From positions 1-8,388 of the forward strand of contig JACRON010000215.1 of NCBI GenBank assembly GCA_016214425.1: DNA of 8,388 bases, given 5' to 3'. Under the pieces are notes generated by a model. The model was not told the origin of the DNA. It worked only from the letters and a program-made list of their open reading frames with translations, and searched no databases. This document shows positions 1 to 6,843 of this stretch, one piece after another (within the stretch, counting starts at the first letter, position 1; every line of letters starts with the position of its first letter). The stretch is from Nitrospirota bacterium (GTDB lineage Bacteria > Nitrospirota > CAKKRA01 > 9FT-COMBO-42-15). The translations under genes were made by a program, and so were the position numbers.

Positions 1-1061
1 AAGAGACAGTGGTGAATGACGGTATAGACTTTGTTGTTCGCAATGAAGGCGAAGAGACCTTTTTAGAGCTTGTTGATACAATTGAAAACAGACTGTCTCT
101 TGACGGAGTAAAAGGTATTTCATATAAAGAAAATGGTAGATTTATAAAAAACCCTGACAGGGCTGCTATAAGCGATATAGACTCCATTCCTTTTCCAGCA
201 AGAGATTTAATGCCAATGAATAAATATGTGATGCTTGAGATGGCGAAAAGGAAGGTTACATCACTGATTACAAGCAGAGGCTGTCCATTAGACTGCTCCT
301 TCTGCGCCTCTTCATTTTCCAGCATGGGATGGCGTGCGAGAAGGGTTGATTTGGTTGTGAATGAGATAGAGTTATTAAATAATAAATACGGTTTCAGCGG
401 CATTGCTTTCTTGGATGATAACTTCACCATGAAGCCGAGCAGGACGATAGAAATTTCAAAAGAGATTATAAAGAGGGGGCTTGATATAAGATGGTGGTGC
501 TTTTCCCGTGTTGATACAATTGCAAAAAATGAGGAGATGGTAAAATGGATGTCAGAATCAGGATGCAGGCATGTTTTCATGGGCATAGAGAGTGTTAATC
601 AGGATGTGCTTAATTCATATAACAAAAAATACAGCGCAGACAAGGCAAGGCAGGCAGTGGAGATGCTGAGGGATTATAAGATAGAGACTATGGCAAGCTT
701 TATATTTGGCGATATTAAAGAGACAAAAGACATGATGCTTGAGACTATTAGATATGCCAAAAAACTTAACCCCGGCAGCGCCCAGTTCACTATACTTACA
801 CCATATCCCGGAACAAGACTCTATAATGAGATAAAAGACAGGTTGATTACAGATGACTGGGACAAGTATGACTGCATGAACCCTGTAATGCGGCTGGATT
901 ATGTTTCAGCCGAGGAACTCAAAGAGATTTTATTTTATGCGTATAAATCTTTCTATATAAGACTGGGCAGGATTATAATAAGCCTTCTTAGCAGTATAAG
1001 AGGCAAGGGTGTAAAGATTGGTAAGGTGAAGAATCTGATTTCTGCATTGAAGAACGGATAG
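1..1061 (+). CDS. B12-binding-domain radical SAM protein (5' partial)
   Basis: This is the 3' part of a radical SAM enzyme of the cobalamin-binding class (BchE and P-methylase-like Fe-S oxidoreductases). The reading frame is open to the left edge, so the start lies outside; the GTG at 9 is internal. The first visible residues (IDFVVRNEGEETFLELV) resemble the end of a B12-binding domain, most of which is missing. The radical SAM core follows with CPLDCSFC, the CxxxCxxC ligands of the 4Fe-4S cluster, about 92 residues after position 9. Later segments such as FLDDNFT, FMGIESVNQDVLN and TPYPGTRLY fit the core barrel of this family. The C-terminal tail is basic and partly hydrophobic and may touch the membrane. 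The family is known for methylations and ring or C-C bond chemistry; the substrate here cannot be read. A nucleotide-sugar gene follows after 10 bp, suggesting a shared operon and a cell-surface or lipid pathway. The family call is secure, the reaction unknown. Confidence 0.88.
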   Translation, partial: ETVVNDGIDFVVRNEGEETFLELVDTIENRLSLDGVKGISYKENGRFIKNPDRAAISDIDSIPFPARDLMPMNKYVMLEMAKRKVTSLITSRGCPLDCSFCASSFSSMGWRARRVDLVVNEIELLNNKYGFSGIAFLDDNFTMKPSRTIEISKEIIKRGLDIRWWCFSRVDTIAKNEEMVKWMSESGCRHVFMGIESVNQDVLNSYNKKYSADKARQAVEMLRDYKIETMASFIFGDIKETKDMMLETIRYAKKLNPGSAQFTILTPYPGTRLYNEIKDRLITDDWDKYDCMNPVMRLDYVSAEELKEILFYAYKSFYIRLGRIIISLLSSIRGKGVKIGKVKNLISALKNG

Positions 1062-1071
1062 GGAGGGTATA

Positions 1072-1845
1072 ATGAAAGGAATTATCTTAGCAGGCGGCCT
1101 TGGTACAAGGCTTTTTCCATTAACAAAGATTACAAATAAGCATCTTCTTCCCATTTATAACAAACCAATGATATTTTATCCAATCCAGACGCTAATTAAT
1201 GCAGGGATAAAAGATATTCTCATTGTAACAGGCGGGAACAATGCAGGGGATTTTCTAAAGCTTATTGGCAATGGAAAGGAGTTCGGATTACAGCATGTAA
1301 ATTATACATATCAGGAAGGAGAAGGCGGGATTGCACAGGCGCTCGGCTTAGCAGAGTTCTTTGCAGATAAGGACAAGATTGTGGTTGTATTGGGCGACAA
1401 TATCATTGAGAAGAACATAAAAAAACAGGTTGAGGATTTTGAAAGGCAAAAGAAAGGTGCAAAAATATTATTGCAGAAGGTTCATGACCCGCAGAGATTT
1501 GGCGTGCCGGTGTTTAGCAAGATAGCAGGAGAGCAGGAGAGCAAGATAGGGGGAGAGGAAGCTCATAAGATAATTAAGATAGAGGAAAAGCCAAAGGAGC
1601 CGAAATCAGAATATGCTGTTACAGGAATATATATGTATGACAGCAGGGTCTTTGATATTATAAAAACTTTAAAGCCATCAAATAGAGGTGAGCTTGAGAT
1701 AACAGATGTAAACAATGACTATATTGAAAAAGGCGAGATGACATGGGATGTCCTTGACGGCTGGTGGACTGATGCAGGGACATTTGAATCACTCCTCTCT
1801 GCCAGCAAGATGGTTGCAGAAACAGGGGCAAACAAGACAGATTAA
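1072..1845 (+). CDS. rfbA: Glucose-1-phosphate thymidylyltransferase, short (SpsI-like) type
   Basis: This cytoplasmic sugar nucleotidyltransferase should make dTDP-glucose from dTTP and glucose 1-phosphate, the entry step to dTDP-rhamnose and related sugars for surface polysaccharide. The N-terminus has the nucleotide-binding signature GGLGTRLFPLTK (residues 8-19). Other family marks are GGIAQALGLAEFF (85-97), VLGDN with metal-binding Asp109, EEKP (171-174), VTGIYMYD (183-190), RGELEITDVN (205-214) and WWTDAGTFES with Asp234. At 257 residues it lacks the C-terminal extension of the ~290-residue RmlA enzymes and resembles the shorter class typified by Bacillus SpsI. A strong GGAGG (1062-1066) precedes the ATG, 10 bp after the radical SAM gene, so the two are probably co-transcribed. 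An 8-residue tandem duplication (149-164) lies between FGVPVF and EEKP. Base specificity (dTTP versus another NTP) and sugar are inferred from similarity, so the symbol is moderately sure. Confidence 0.85.
   Translation: MKGIILAGGLGTRLFPLTKITNKHLLPIYNKPMIFYPIQTLINAGIKDILIVTGGNNAGDFLKLIGNGKEFGLQHVNYTYQEGEGGIAQALGLAEFFADKDKIVVVLGDNIIEKNIKKQVEDFERQKKGAKILLQKVHDPQRFGVPVFSKIAGEQESKIGGEEAHKIIKIEEKPKEPKSEYAVTGIYMYDSRVFDIIKTLKPSNRGELEITDVNNDYIEKGEMTWDVLDGWWTDAGTFESLLSASKMVAETGANKTD
1516..1563 (+). repeat. 24-bp in-frame tandem duplication inside rfbA
   Basis: Two adjacent 24-bp units, 1516-1539 and 1540-1563, both begin with AGCAAGATAG and then diverge slightly. They encode SKIAGEQE and SKIGGEEA, residues 149-164 of the thymidylyltransferase. 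The period is exactly eight codons, so the frame is kept. The segment falls between the FGVP strand and the EEKP motif, where a loop is expected, so the insertion is probably tolerated. Replication slippage is the simplest origin. Confidence 0.75.
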
Positions 1846-1848
1846 ACC

Positions 1849-3531
1849 TTAAAGCCTTCCTGACCTTAATATTGCATATATCAGCCACAGGCCGAGGGCG
1901 CCGGCAATAATAAAACCGCTGATTCCAAGCGCTGGAAACCCGAAAAACATAGGGCCTTTGTCTGTCTGGATAATTAAAGATGAGCCGATGATTATTGCAG
2001 CTATGATAATGCTGAAGGTGATGCGGTTGCTTACCCTGTCTAATTTCGCAACAAGGTTTTCAAGATGCCTGAGCTTTAAATCTATTTCCAGAGTCCCCTT
2101 GCGCAGCTTGCGCACTATCTGCAATGTCTCACCGGGCAATACCCTCAGAAGCTCATTTACATCCTGTGATGTCTTTACAATGTTTTTGATAATATTTCTC
2201 GGACTTACCCTTTCCTTTATCAGCTTTTCTGCAAAGGGCCTTGCATGTTCCACCATATTGAAGTTGGGATCAAGCTCCCTGCCGATGCCTTCTATTGTCA
2301 CCAATGCCTTGATTAACAGCATTACCTCAGGCATTATCTTTATCCTGTGCCTTGCAACCACCTGTATAATCTCATTCAATACCTCAGCAAGCCCTAACTG
2401 GCTTAAAGGGACATCATAATACCTCTCAAGAAAGTCAACAATATCAAGCCTGAACTCCCTGATATTTATCTCCTCTGCAATTACTCCAACCTCAAGAAAG
2501 GTCTTTACAATCTTATCCACATCCTTCTTAATTACTGCAATCAGAACATCTGCAATCTGCTCTTTTGTCTTTTCATCTATCCTTCCGAACATGCCAAAGT
2601 CAAGGACAACAATGACATTGTCCTCTTTAACAAGTATATTTCCAGGGTGCGGGTCTCCCTGAAAGAATGCATAGGTGAATATCTGTTTTAATACTGACCG
2701 TGAGCCGTTTATTGCAATCTGTTTTTTATCAAGTCCTGCTTCTTCAAGCCTTTTGAAATCGGTTATCTTTATCCCCTCTACAAACTCCATTGTCAAGACC
2801 TTGTTTGTGGTTAGATTCCAGTAGACCTTCGGTGCGGATATGGTGGGGTCATCCTTAAAATTTGCAGTAAATCTTTCTAAATTATGCGCCTCCCTTGTAA
2901 AGTCCATCTCGCGCCTTATGGTCTTTGCAAATTCCTCAATAATGCCAGTTGGATTGTACAGCTTGCTTTCAGGGATATAGCTTTCAAAAAGCCGTGCGAG
3001 ATTAAATAATATATCAATATCCGCCTCAATATTCTCCCGTATATTTGGCCTCTGGATCTTTAATACTACCTTGCTCCCGTCCTGTAAAACAGCCTTGTGA
3101 ACCTGTGCAATGGATGCAGCAGCAAGGGGCTTTTCATCAAATTCGCCAAGCAGTTCCTTAATTGGTTTCTTTAACTCCTCTTCAACAACCTCTTTTGCTT
3201 CAGTAATAGAAAAAGGAGGCACATCATCCTGAAGTTTTTTAAATTCTTCTATATACTCATGTGGGATTAAATCTGGCCTTGTGCTTAGTATCTGGCCGAA
3301 CTTTATAAAGGTTGGTCCAAGCTCTTCAAAGGCGAGTCTTAGCCTTTCAGGCTTGGTTAAGCGCTCCAGCCTTGCCTCTTTTTTTCTGGCAAGCCTCCTG
3401 CCAAGACGGACAAGATACTCAAGGTGAAGCCTGTCTATAATGTCTTTGAAGCCGTATCCAACAAAGACTGATAGTATCTGGGCAAAGCGCCTAATATTTC
3501 TGTAACCCCTGTCAATTCCAAAGATTGGCAT
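1849..3531 (-). CDS. ubiB: UbiB/ABC1/AarF-family atypical kinase, membrane-anchored
   Basis: This is a protein-kinase-like (ADCK/UbiB) protein of 560 residues, a normal family length. Members support quinone (ubiquinone or menaquinone) synthesis or lipid homeostasis and act as ATPases or atypical kinases at the membrane. The family's special features are all visible: KFGQ of the KxGQ motif (77-80), the Ala-rich loop AAASIAQVH (137-145), Lys158 in VVLKIQRP, the ExD motif (Glu208, Asp210), DPHPGN of the catalytic loop (293-298) and DFG (311-313). The C-terminus has two hydrophobic helices, roughly 505-525 and 535-555, expected to anchor it in the inner membrane. The ATG is supported by AGGAG at 3541-3545, 9 nt upstream. 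It lies 153 bp downstream of the FAD oxidoreductase gene, with a repeat pair between, so it may belong to that operon or have its own promoter. Whether it serves quinone synthesis cannot be told from one gene; the symbol reflects family membership. Confidence 0.9.
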   Translation of the reverse strand: MPIFGIDRGYRNIRRFAQILSVFVGYGFKDIIDRLHLEYLVRLGRRLARKKEARLERLTKPERLRLAFEELGPTFIKFGQILSTRPDLIPHEYIEEFKKLQDDVPPFSITEAKEVVEEELKKPIKELLGEFDEKPLAAASIAQVHKAVLQDGSKVVLKIQRPNIRENIEADIDILFNLARLFESYIPESKLYNPTGIIEEFAKTIRREMDFTREAHNLERFTANFKDDPTISAPKVYWNLTTNKVLTMEFVEGIKITDFKRLEEAGLDKKQIAINGSRSVLKQIFTYAFFQGDPHPGNILVKEDNVIVVLDFGMFGRIDEKTKEQIADVLIAVIKKDVDKIVKTFLEVGVIAEEINIREFRLDIVDFLERYYDVPLSQLGLAEVLNEIIQVVARHRIKIMPEVMLLIKALVTIEGIGRELDPNFNMVEHARPFAEKLIKERVSPRNIIKNIVKTSQDVNELLRVLPGETLQIVRKLRKGTLEIDLKLRHLENLVAKLDRVSNRITFSIIIAAIIIGSSLIIQTDKGPMFFGFPALGISGFIIAGALGLWLIYAILRSGRL

Positions 3532-3568
3532 AATGTATTGCTCCTAACAGTTCATTGCATGTTTTTAT

Positions 3569-3637
3569 TGTCATTCCGCACTTGATGCGGAATCCAGTTC
3601 TTTATTTTCCTGGACTCCTGCTTCCGCAGGAATGACA
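3569..3637. repeat. Inverted pair of palindromic intergenic repeats (REP/MITE-like)
   Basis: Two related ~28-nt elements face each other in the 153-bp gap between the FAD oxidoreductase and ubiB. The left copy is 3569-3597. The right copy, 3610-3637, is its imperfect reverse complement; both have TGTCATTCC at the outer end and CCAG at the inner end. Each is also internally palindromic: TTCCGCA/TGCGGAA with a 5-nt loop (3574-3592), and TCCTGC/GCAGGA with a 4-nt loop (3616-3631). The whole can fold either as two small hairpins or as one long stem around a 12-nt AT-rich centre. No U-run follows on either strand, so it is not a classic intrinsic terminator. The TCATTCC...GGAATCCAG type resembles short repeats scattered through many bacterial genomes. 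The rest of the gap is AT-rich, with no gene or convincing promoter seen. Confidence 0.8.
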
Positions 3638-3684
3638 GAATGTGTGAAGTTGTTTGAGAGATAGAATACTAAATTATCATTTAT

Positions 3685-4893
3685 TTAAATTATTTTTATA
3701 GTTTCCGCAACTTTCTTTGCAGTATACACGCATGACTCTATACATGGCAAACGATAAAAATCGCCAACAACATACAAATTTGGAATCGGTGTTAATACAT
3801 CCCTCAGACTGCTTTTCGGAGGGATGAGTGTTATTGCAGGCGACCAGCCGACCTTTGGCAAAATCTTTACCTTGCCGAATACCTTTTCAACATTGCCTTT
3901 AGGGTGATACAAAAAAATTCCGCATATAGAGCGTCCGTCGGGAAGGCGCTTCACCTCACCGCCATGAACACCATGAGTGTTATTGTATTTTGAAAAGAGC
4001 AGCACATCATAAGGATTAAACTGAGGGCATTTAGCCTCAAAGATTAGTCCCCTTGTTTTTGTAATTGGTATCTGGAAATCTATGCCGGGGACAATCTTAT
4101 TAAGGCTCGCCTGGCCTGTGGCAAAGATGCAGTAATCGTAGTTTTTCTTAACTAACGCAGCCTTCCCTTTCTCTTCAAGGACAACCGAGAAGCCGCCTTT
4201 TTTGCTCTGCTTTACCTCTTTTACGGATGTGTTGAGTTTTACATAACCATTCAGTTTATTATGGAGTTCATCTGTTACAGCAGACATCCCCTTTATAGGC
4301 ACTCTCAGCTCTGTATCTCCATAAGCAAATAGAAAGAGGCCGTGGTCTGCTGCAATATACGGCGGGTCAATGTAGCCAAAGCTTGAGAAGGGCTGGACAA
4401 TATAGTCAATCAGCTTTTTATTAAATCCCATCTTCTTTTCACAAAACTCCTGCAGGGAATATTGATGAAGCTCCTCAAGCCTTTCATCATAGCTTTCTAA
4501 TCTGAAATCAAGTTCTCTTATGAACCTTTTTAATTTAAGCCATTTGAGGTAATCAAAAAGAGAAAATAGACCGCTCTTGAACATTGCAAAATTATTCAGG
4601 CCAGTAATCTTGTCGCCGATTATCAGGGCAAACCTTGAGAGGGTGAGTCTTTCTGATTCAATGCCGAGTTCATTAATGAGTGATGCGAAATGCGGGTTTA
4701 GTTTGGGCGCATACATCAGGGCGCCTTTATTTATATACACGCCCTCTGTTTCAAAGACAGAAAATCTCCCGCCAACATCAGGCCTTTTTTCATAGACAGT
4801 AACATCGTAGCCATCCTTTTTCAGGAGATAAGCGCAGGTGAGACCGGCAATGCCTGCGCCAAAGATTGCTATTTTGGGTTTTTTGGTTTTCAT
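3685..4893 (-). CDS. FAD-dependent oxidoreductase, amine oxidase/PPOX/phytoene desaturase superfamily
   Basis: This 402-residue flavoprotein has an N-terminal Rossmann dinucleotide-binding site: GAGIAG (12-17), Glu35 at the end of the second strand (VTVYEKRPDVGGR), and GGR (41-43). This is the standard FAD signature of the amine oxidase superfamily, which includes protoporphyrinogen oxidase HemY, phytoene desaturases and polyamine oxidases. The C-terminus has the second FAD motif, LYVVGDFYRLPCIESCVYTAKKVAE (Asp378). No signal peptide or strong membrane helix is seen. Its ATG overlaps the stop of the upstream amidohydrolase gene by 4 bp (ATGA), so the two are translationally coupled and probably act together. 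The position downstream of hemB and an AhbC/NirJ-like gene invites a tetrapyrrole role, but the siroheme-dependent heme route needs no protoporphyrinogen oxidase and the protein is shorter than typical HemY (~460), so no substrate is assigned. The fold call is firm, the function open. Confidence 0.85.
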   Translation of the reverse strand: MKTKKPKIAIFGAGIAGLTCAYLLKKDGYDVTVYEKRPDVGGRFSVFETEGVYINKGALMYAPKLNPHFASLINELGIESERLTLSRFALIIGDKITGLNNFAMFKSGLFSLFDYLKWLKLKRFIRELDFRLESYDERLEELHQYSLQEFCEKKMGFNKKLIDYIVQPFSSFGYIDPPYIAADHGLFLFAYGDTELRVPIKGMSAVTDELHNKLNGYVKLNTSVKEVKQSKKGGFSVVLEEKGKAALVKKNYDYCIFATGQASLNKIVPGIDFQIPITKTRGLIFEAKCPQFNPYDVLLFSKYNNTHGVHGGEVKRLPDGRSICGIFLYHPKGNVEKVFGKVKILPKVGWSPAITLIPPKSSLRDVLTPIPNLYVVGDFYRLPCIESCVYTAKKVAETIKII

Positions 4894-5813
4894 ATTTTTA
4901 CACCACTAAAAATCCTCTCCGCATTCCTTCCAACTATCCCTGCCTTTTTTTCATCAGATATATTCATATCCAAAACAGCATCTATTGACGCCCTTACATT
5001 CTTGTTTGCAGGATAGTCGCTGCCCCAGAGTATATTGTCTGAACCAAAAGTATCTATTGCGCATTGTATTATTGATTTTGATACCGTACCGCTCGTATCA
5101 ACATAAATCTGCTTCAAAAACTCTGTCGGCATTTTTCCCAAGTCCTGCACATAGCCAAGATTAAGGAGCATGTTGTATGTTGAATCATATCTATCCTTAA
5201 CAAACGACGTTGCACCGCCAAAATTGGCAAAGACAAATTTAAGTTTTGGGAAACCTCTTAATGTCCCTGATGTAATCAGCTTGCCGATGCACATCGTAGT
5301 ATCAAAAATAAACTCTATCACAGGCGTAAGGAGCGGATGTTTGACTGTCTCTATGCCGATTGGTTTTATTGTTGTTGGATGCACAAATATTGGAAGCCCT
5401 GCATCAGATGCCTTCTCAAAGAGCGGATGAAACTTCTCGCTGTCAAGATAAACTCCGTCATAACTCGTTGCCATTGATACTGCCATAAAACCCACATCAA
5501 GGAGCCTGCTAAGCTCATCAAGCATCTCTCCTTCTTCTGCGAGCGGTATAACACCTGCGCCAATAAATCTGTCTCTGTGGTGCCTTATCACCTCCGCAGT
5601 CTTTTTATTATAGAGTTTGGCAACAGTAATTTCCTTCTCTTTTGCATTTATATGGGCATCTGTTGTGGGATAGCTGATTACTGCTCTGGAGATATTTGAT
5701 GCATCCATCATGTTGAGATGGGCATTCATGTCCATCCAGCCCTTATGATAAAAGGATGCCCTATCTGCAATTTCTTTTGGGAGCAGATGGAAATGGCAGT
5801 CTATTATTTCTAT
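4890..5813 (-). CDS. Amidohydrolase_2 (ACMSD-like) family protein, apparent ATA start
   Basis: This is a TIM-barrel metal-dependent hydrolase or decarboxylase of the amidohydrolase_2 family, which includes aminocarboxymuconate-semialdehyde decarboxylase (ACMSD) and resorcylate decarboxylases. The first in-frame ATG (5735) would drop the N-terminal metal motif, but the frame continues upstream and encodes IIDCHFHLLP, the canonical HxH. No ATG, GTG or TTG lies between this motif and the in-frame TAA at 5862-5864. A strong GGAGGAG (5820-5826) sits 6 nt before ATA at 5811-5813, the start chosen here, giving 307 residues. Metal ligands are then His7, His9, His145 (FVHPTT) and Asp266 (WGSDYP). Where relatives have His in an (A)HxGG motif, this protein has Asn197 (FANFGG). 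It lies 40 bp after hemB and overlaps the flavoprotein gene by 4 bp. Substrate is unknown. The family is secure; the start codon is inference. Confidence 0.82.
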   Translation of the reverse strand: MEIIDCHFHLLPKEIADRASFYHKGWMDMNAHLNMMDASNISRAVISYPTTDAHINAKEKEITVAKLYNKKTAEVIRHHRDRFIGAGVIPLAEEGEMLDELSRLLDVGFMAVSMATSYDGVYLDSEKFHPLFEKASDAGLPIFVHPTTIKPIGIETVKHPLLTPVIEFIFDTTMCIGKLITSGTLRGFPKLKFVFANFGGATSFVKDRYDSTYNMLLNLGYVQDLGKMPTEFLKQIYVDTSGTVSKSIIQCAIDTFGSDNILWGSDYPANKNVRASIDAVLDMNISDEKKAGIVGRNAERIFSGVKI

Positions 5814-5819
5814 TGGGAA

Positions 5820-5826
5820 CTCCTCC
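5820..5826 (-). promoter_or_regulatory. Strong Shine-Dalgarno that decides the amidohydrolase start
   Basis: Read on the - strand this is GGAGGAG, a near-ideal ribosome binding site. It lies 6 nt upstream of an ATA codon (5811-5813) that opens directly into the HxH motif of the amidohydrolase. It is 85 nt from the first in-frame ATG at 5735, far too distant to serve that codon. It begins 6 nt after the stem of the palindromic repeat at 5833-5853. Confidence 0.7.
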
Positions 5827-5832
5827 GTAACA

Positions 5833-5857
5833 GGGCGAACACAAGGTTCGCCCCTAC
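5833..5857. repeat. Palindromic repeat spanning the hemB stop codon
   Basis: A perfect 8-bp inverted repeat, GGGCGAAC (5833-5840) and GTTCGCCC (5846-5853), encloses a 5-nt loop. On the - strand it reads GTAGGGGCGAACC... and resembles a short palindrome dispersed in many bacterial genomes. The TAG that ends hemB (5854-5856) falls inside this unit. The hairpin lies in the 40-bp gap between hemB and the amidohydrolase, immediately before the latter's Shine-Dalgarno. There is no trailing U-run, so it is not a simple terminator; it could affect mRNA processing, stability or translation of the next gene. Confidence 0.8.
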
Positions 5858-6828
5858 ACTTTTAATATCTTTGCTGCCTCTTTTGCAAAATAGGTAAGTA
5901 TTAAATCTGCGCCGGCGCGTTTGATGGATGTTAAAACCTCCATCATCATCCTCTTTTCATCAATCCAGCCGAGTTTTGCCCCTGCCTTGATAATAGAGAA
6001 CTCGCCGCTTACATTATATGCCGCAACAGGCAGATTGAATTCATTTTTTACACGGTAGATTATATCAAGATAAGACAAGGCAGGTTTTACCATCACAATA
6101 TCAGCGCCTTCTTCTATATCAAGTGCAACCTCCCTGATTGCCTCCCTTGCGTTAGCAGGGTCCATCTGATATGTGCGCCTGTCCCCAAATTTTGGCGTTG
6201 ACTCTGCTGCATCCCTGAAAGGCCCATAAAAGCTTGAGGCATATTTTGCAGCGTATGACATGATAGGTGTATCAATAAAACCTTCCTTATCAAGTGCGTT
6301 TCTTATTGCAGAAACCCTTCCGTCCATCATGTCCGACGGTGCAACAATATCTGCGCCTGCCTTTGCATGGGACACAGCCTCTTTTGCAAGCAGTTGCAGA
6401 GTCGGGTCATTTAATATCTTTCCGTTTTTTATAACACCGCAATGGCCGTGAGATGTATATTCGCACAAGCAGACATCTGTTATTACAATAAGCTCAGGGA
6501 TTTTATCCTTAATAGCCTTTATTGCCTGCTGGATAATGCCTTTTTTAGCATACGCCTCGGAACCGAGTTGGTCTTTATGTTCAGGTATACCAAATAGAAG
6601 GACTGACGGAATGCCAAGGGAATAGGTCTCCTTTGCATCCTTTACAATATTATCAATAGACTGCTGATAATTCCCCGGCATGGAAGGAATCTCTTTTTTT
6701 ATCCCTTTGCCATGGACTGCAAAGAGGGGATATATAAAATCATCAGGAGAAAGCTGCGTCTCCCTTACCAGCTTTCTGAAATTCTCTGTTTGCCGCATAC
6801 GGCGCAAACGCTGTTTTGGAAAGGACAT
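5854..6828 (-). CDS. hemB: Porphobilinogen synthase (delta-aminolevulinic acid dehydratase)
   Basis: This cytoplasmic enzyme condenses two 5-aminolevulinate molecules to porphobilinogen, the first common step toward heme, siroheme and B12. At 324 residues it has the usual length. The N-terminus (FPKQRLRRMR...LVRETQLSPDDFIYPLF) is typical. The zinc-binding cysteines are Cys120, Cys122 and Cys130 (VCLCEYTSHGHCG), marking a zinc-type enzyme. The two substrate-binding lysines are Lys195 (SYAAKYASSFYGPFRDAAES) and Lys248 (MVKPALSYLD), the Schiff-base sites. The ATG has an AAAGGTG-like ribosome site and starts 15 bp after the HEPN gene. The AhbC/NirJ-like gene lies three genes upstream in the same run, so the locus feeds heme synthesis by the siroheme branch. 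Its stop codon lies within a palindromic repeat, so the extreme C-terminus (ILKV) may have been reset by that element. The identification is certain. Confidence 0.98.
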   Translation of the reverse strand: MSFPKQRLRRMRQTENFRKLVRETQLSPDDFIYPLFAVHGKGIKKEIPSMPGNYQQSIDNIVKDAKETYSLGIPSVLLFGIPEHKDQLGSEAYAKKGIIQQAIKAIKDKIPELIVITDVCLCEYTSHGHCGVIKNGKILNDPTLQLLAKEAVSHAKAGADIVAPSDMMDGRVSAIRNALDKEGFIDTPIMSYAAKYASSFYGPFRDAAESTPKFGDRRTYQMDPANAREAIREVALDIEEGADIVMVKPALSYLDIIYRVKNEFNLPVAAYNVSGEFSIIKAGAKLGWIDEKRMMMEVLTSIKRAGADLILTYFAKEAAKILKV

Positions 6829-6843
6829 GGTTTTACACCTTTC

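Noticed and set aside
1958..2419. Open frame on the + strand opposite ubiB, and similar frames at 930-1154, 1658-1888, 4577-4795, 5170-5430, 5366-5563, 6260-6451 and 6680-6940
   Set aside because: They lie opposite or across well-supported genes, lack recognisable domains, and look like shadows of the real coding frames.
3569..3637. Intrinsic terminator for the flavoprotein gene
   Set aside because: The hairpin potential is strong but no U-tract follows on either strand.
3640..3684. Sigma70-like promoter for ubiB (TATTCT on the - strand)
   Set aside because: Only a weak -10 match and no believable -35 at the right distance.
3685..4893. Calling the flavoprotein protoporphyrinogen oxidase (hemY/hemG)
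   Set aside because: Only general FAD motifs support it; it is shorter than typical HemY, and the AhbC-type route does not use that step.
4890..5735. Amidohydrolase starting at the ATG at 5735
   Set aside because: It would remove the conserved HxH motif, and no ribosome site lies at a suitable distance; the strong site at 5820-5826 points upstream.
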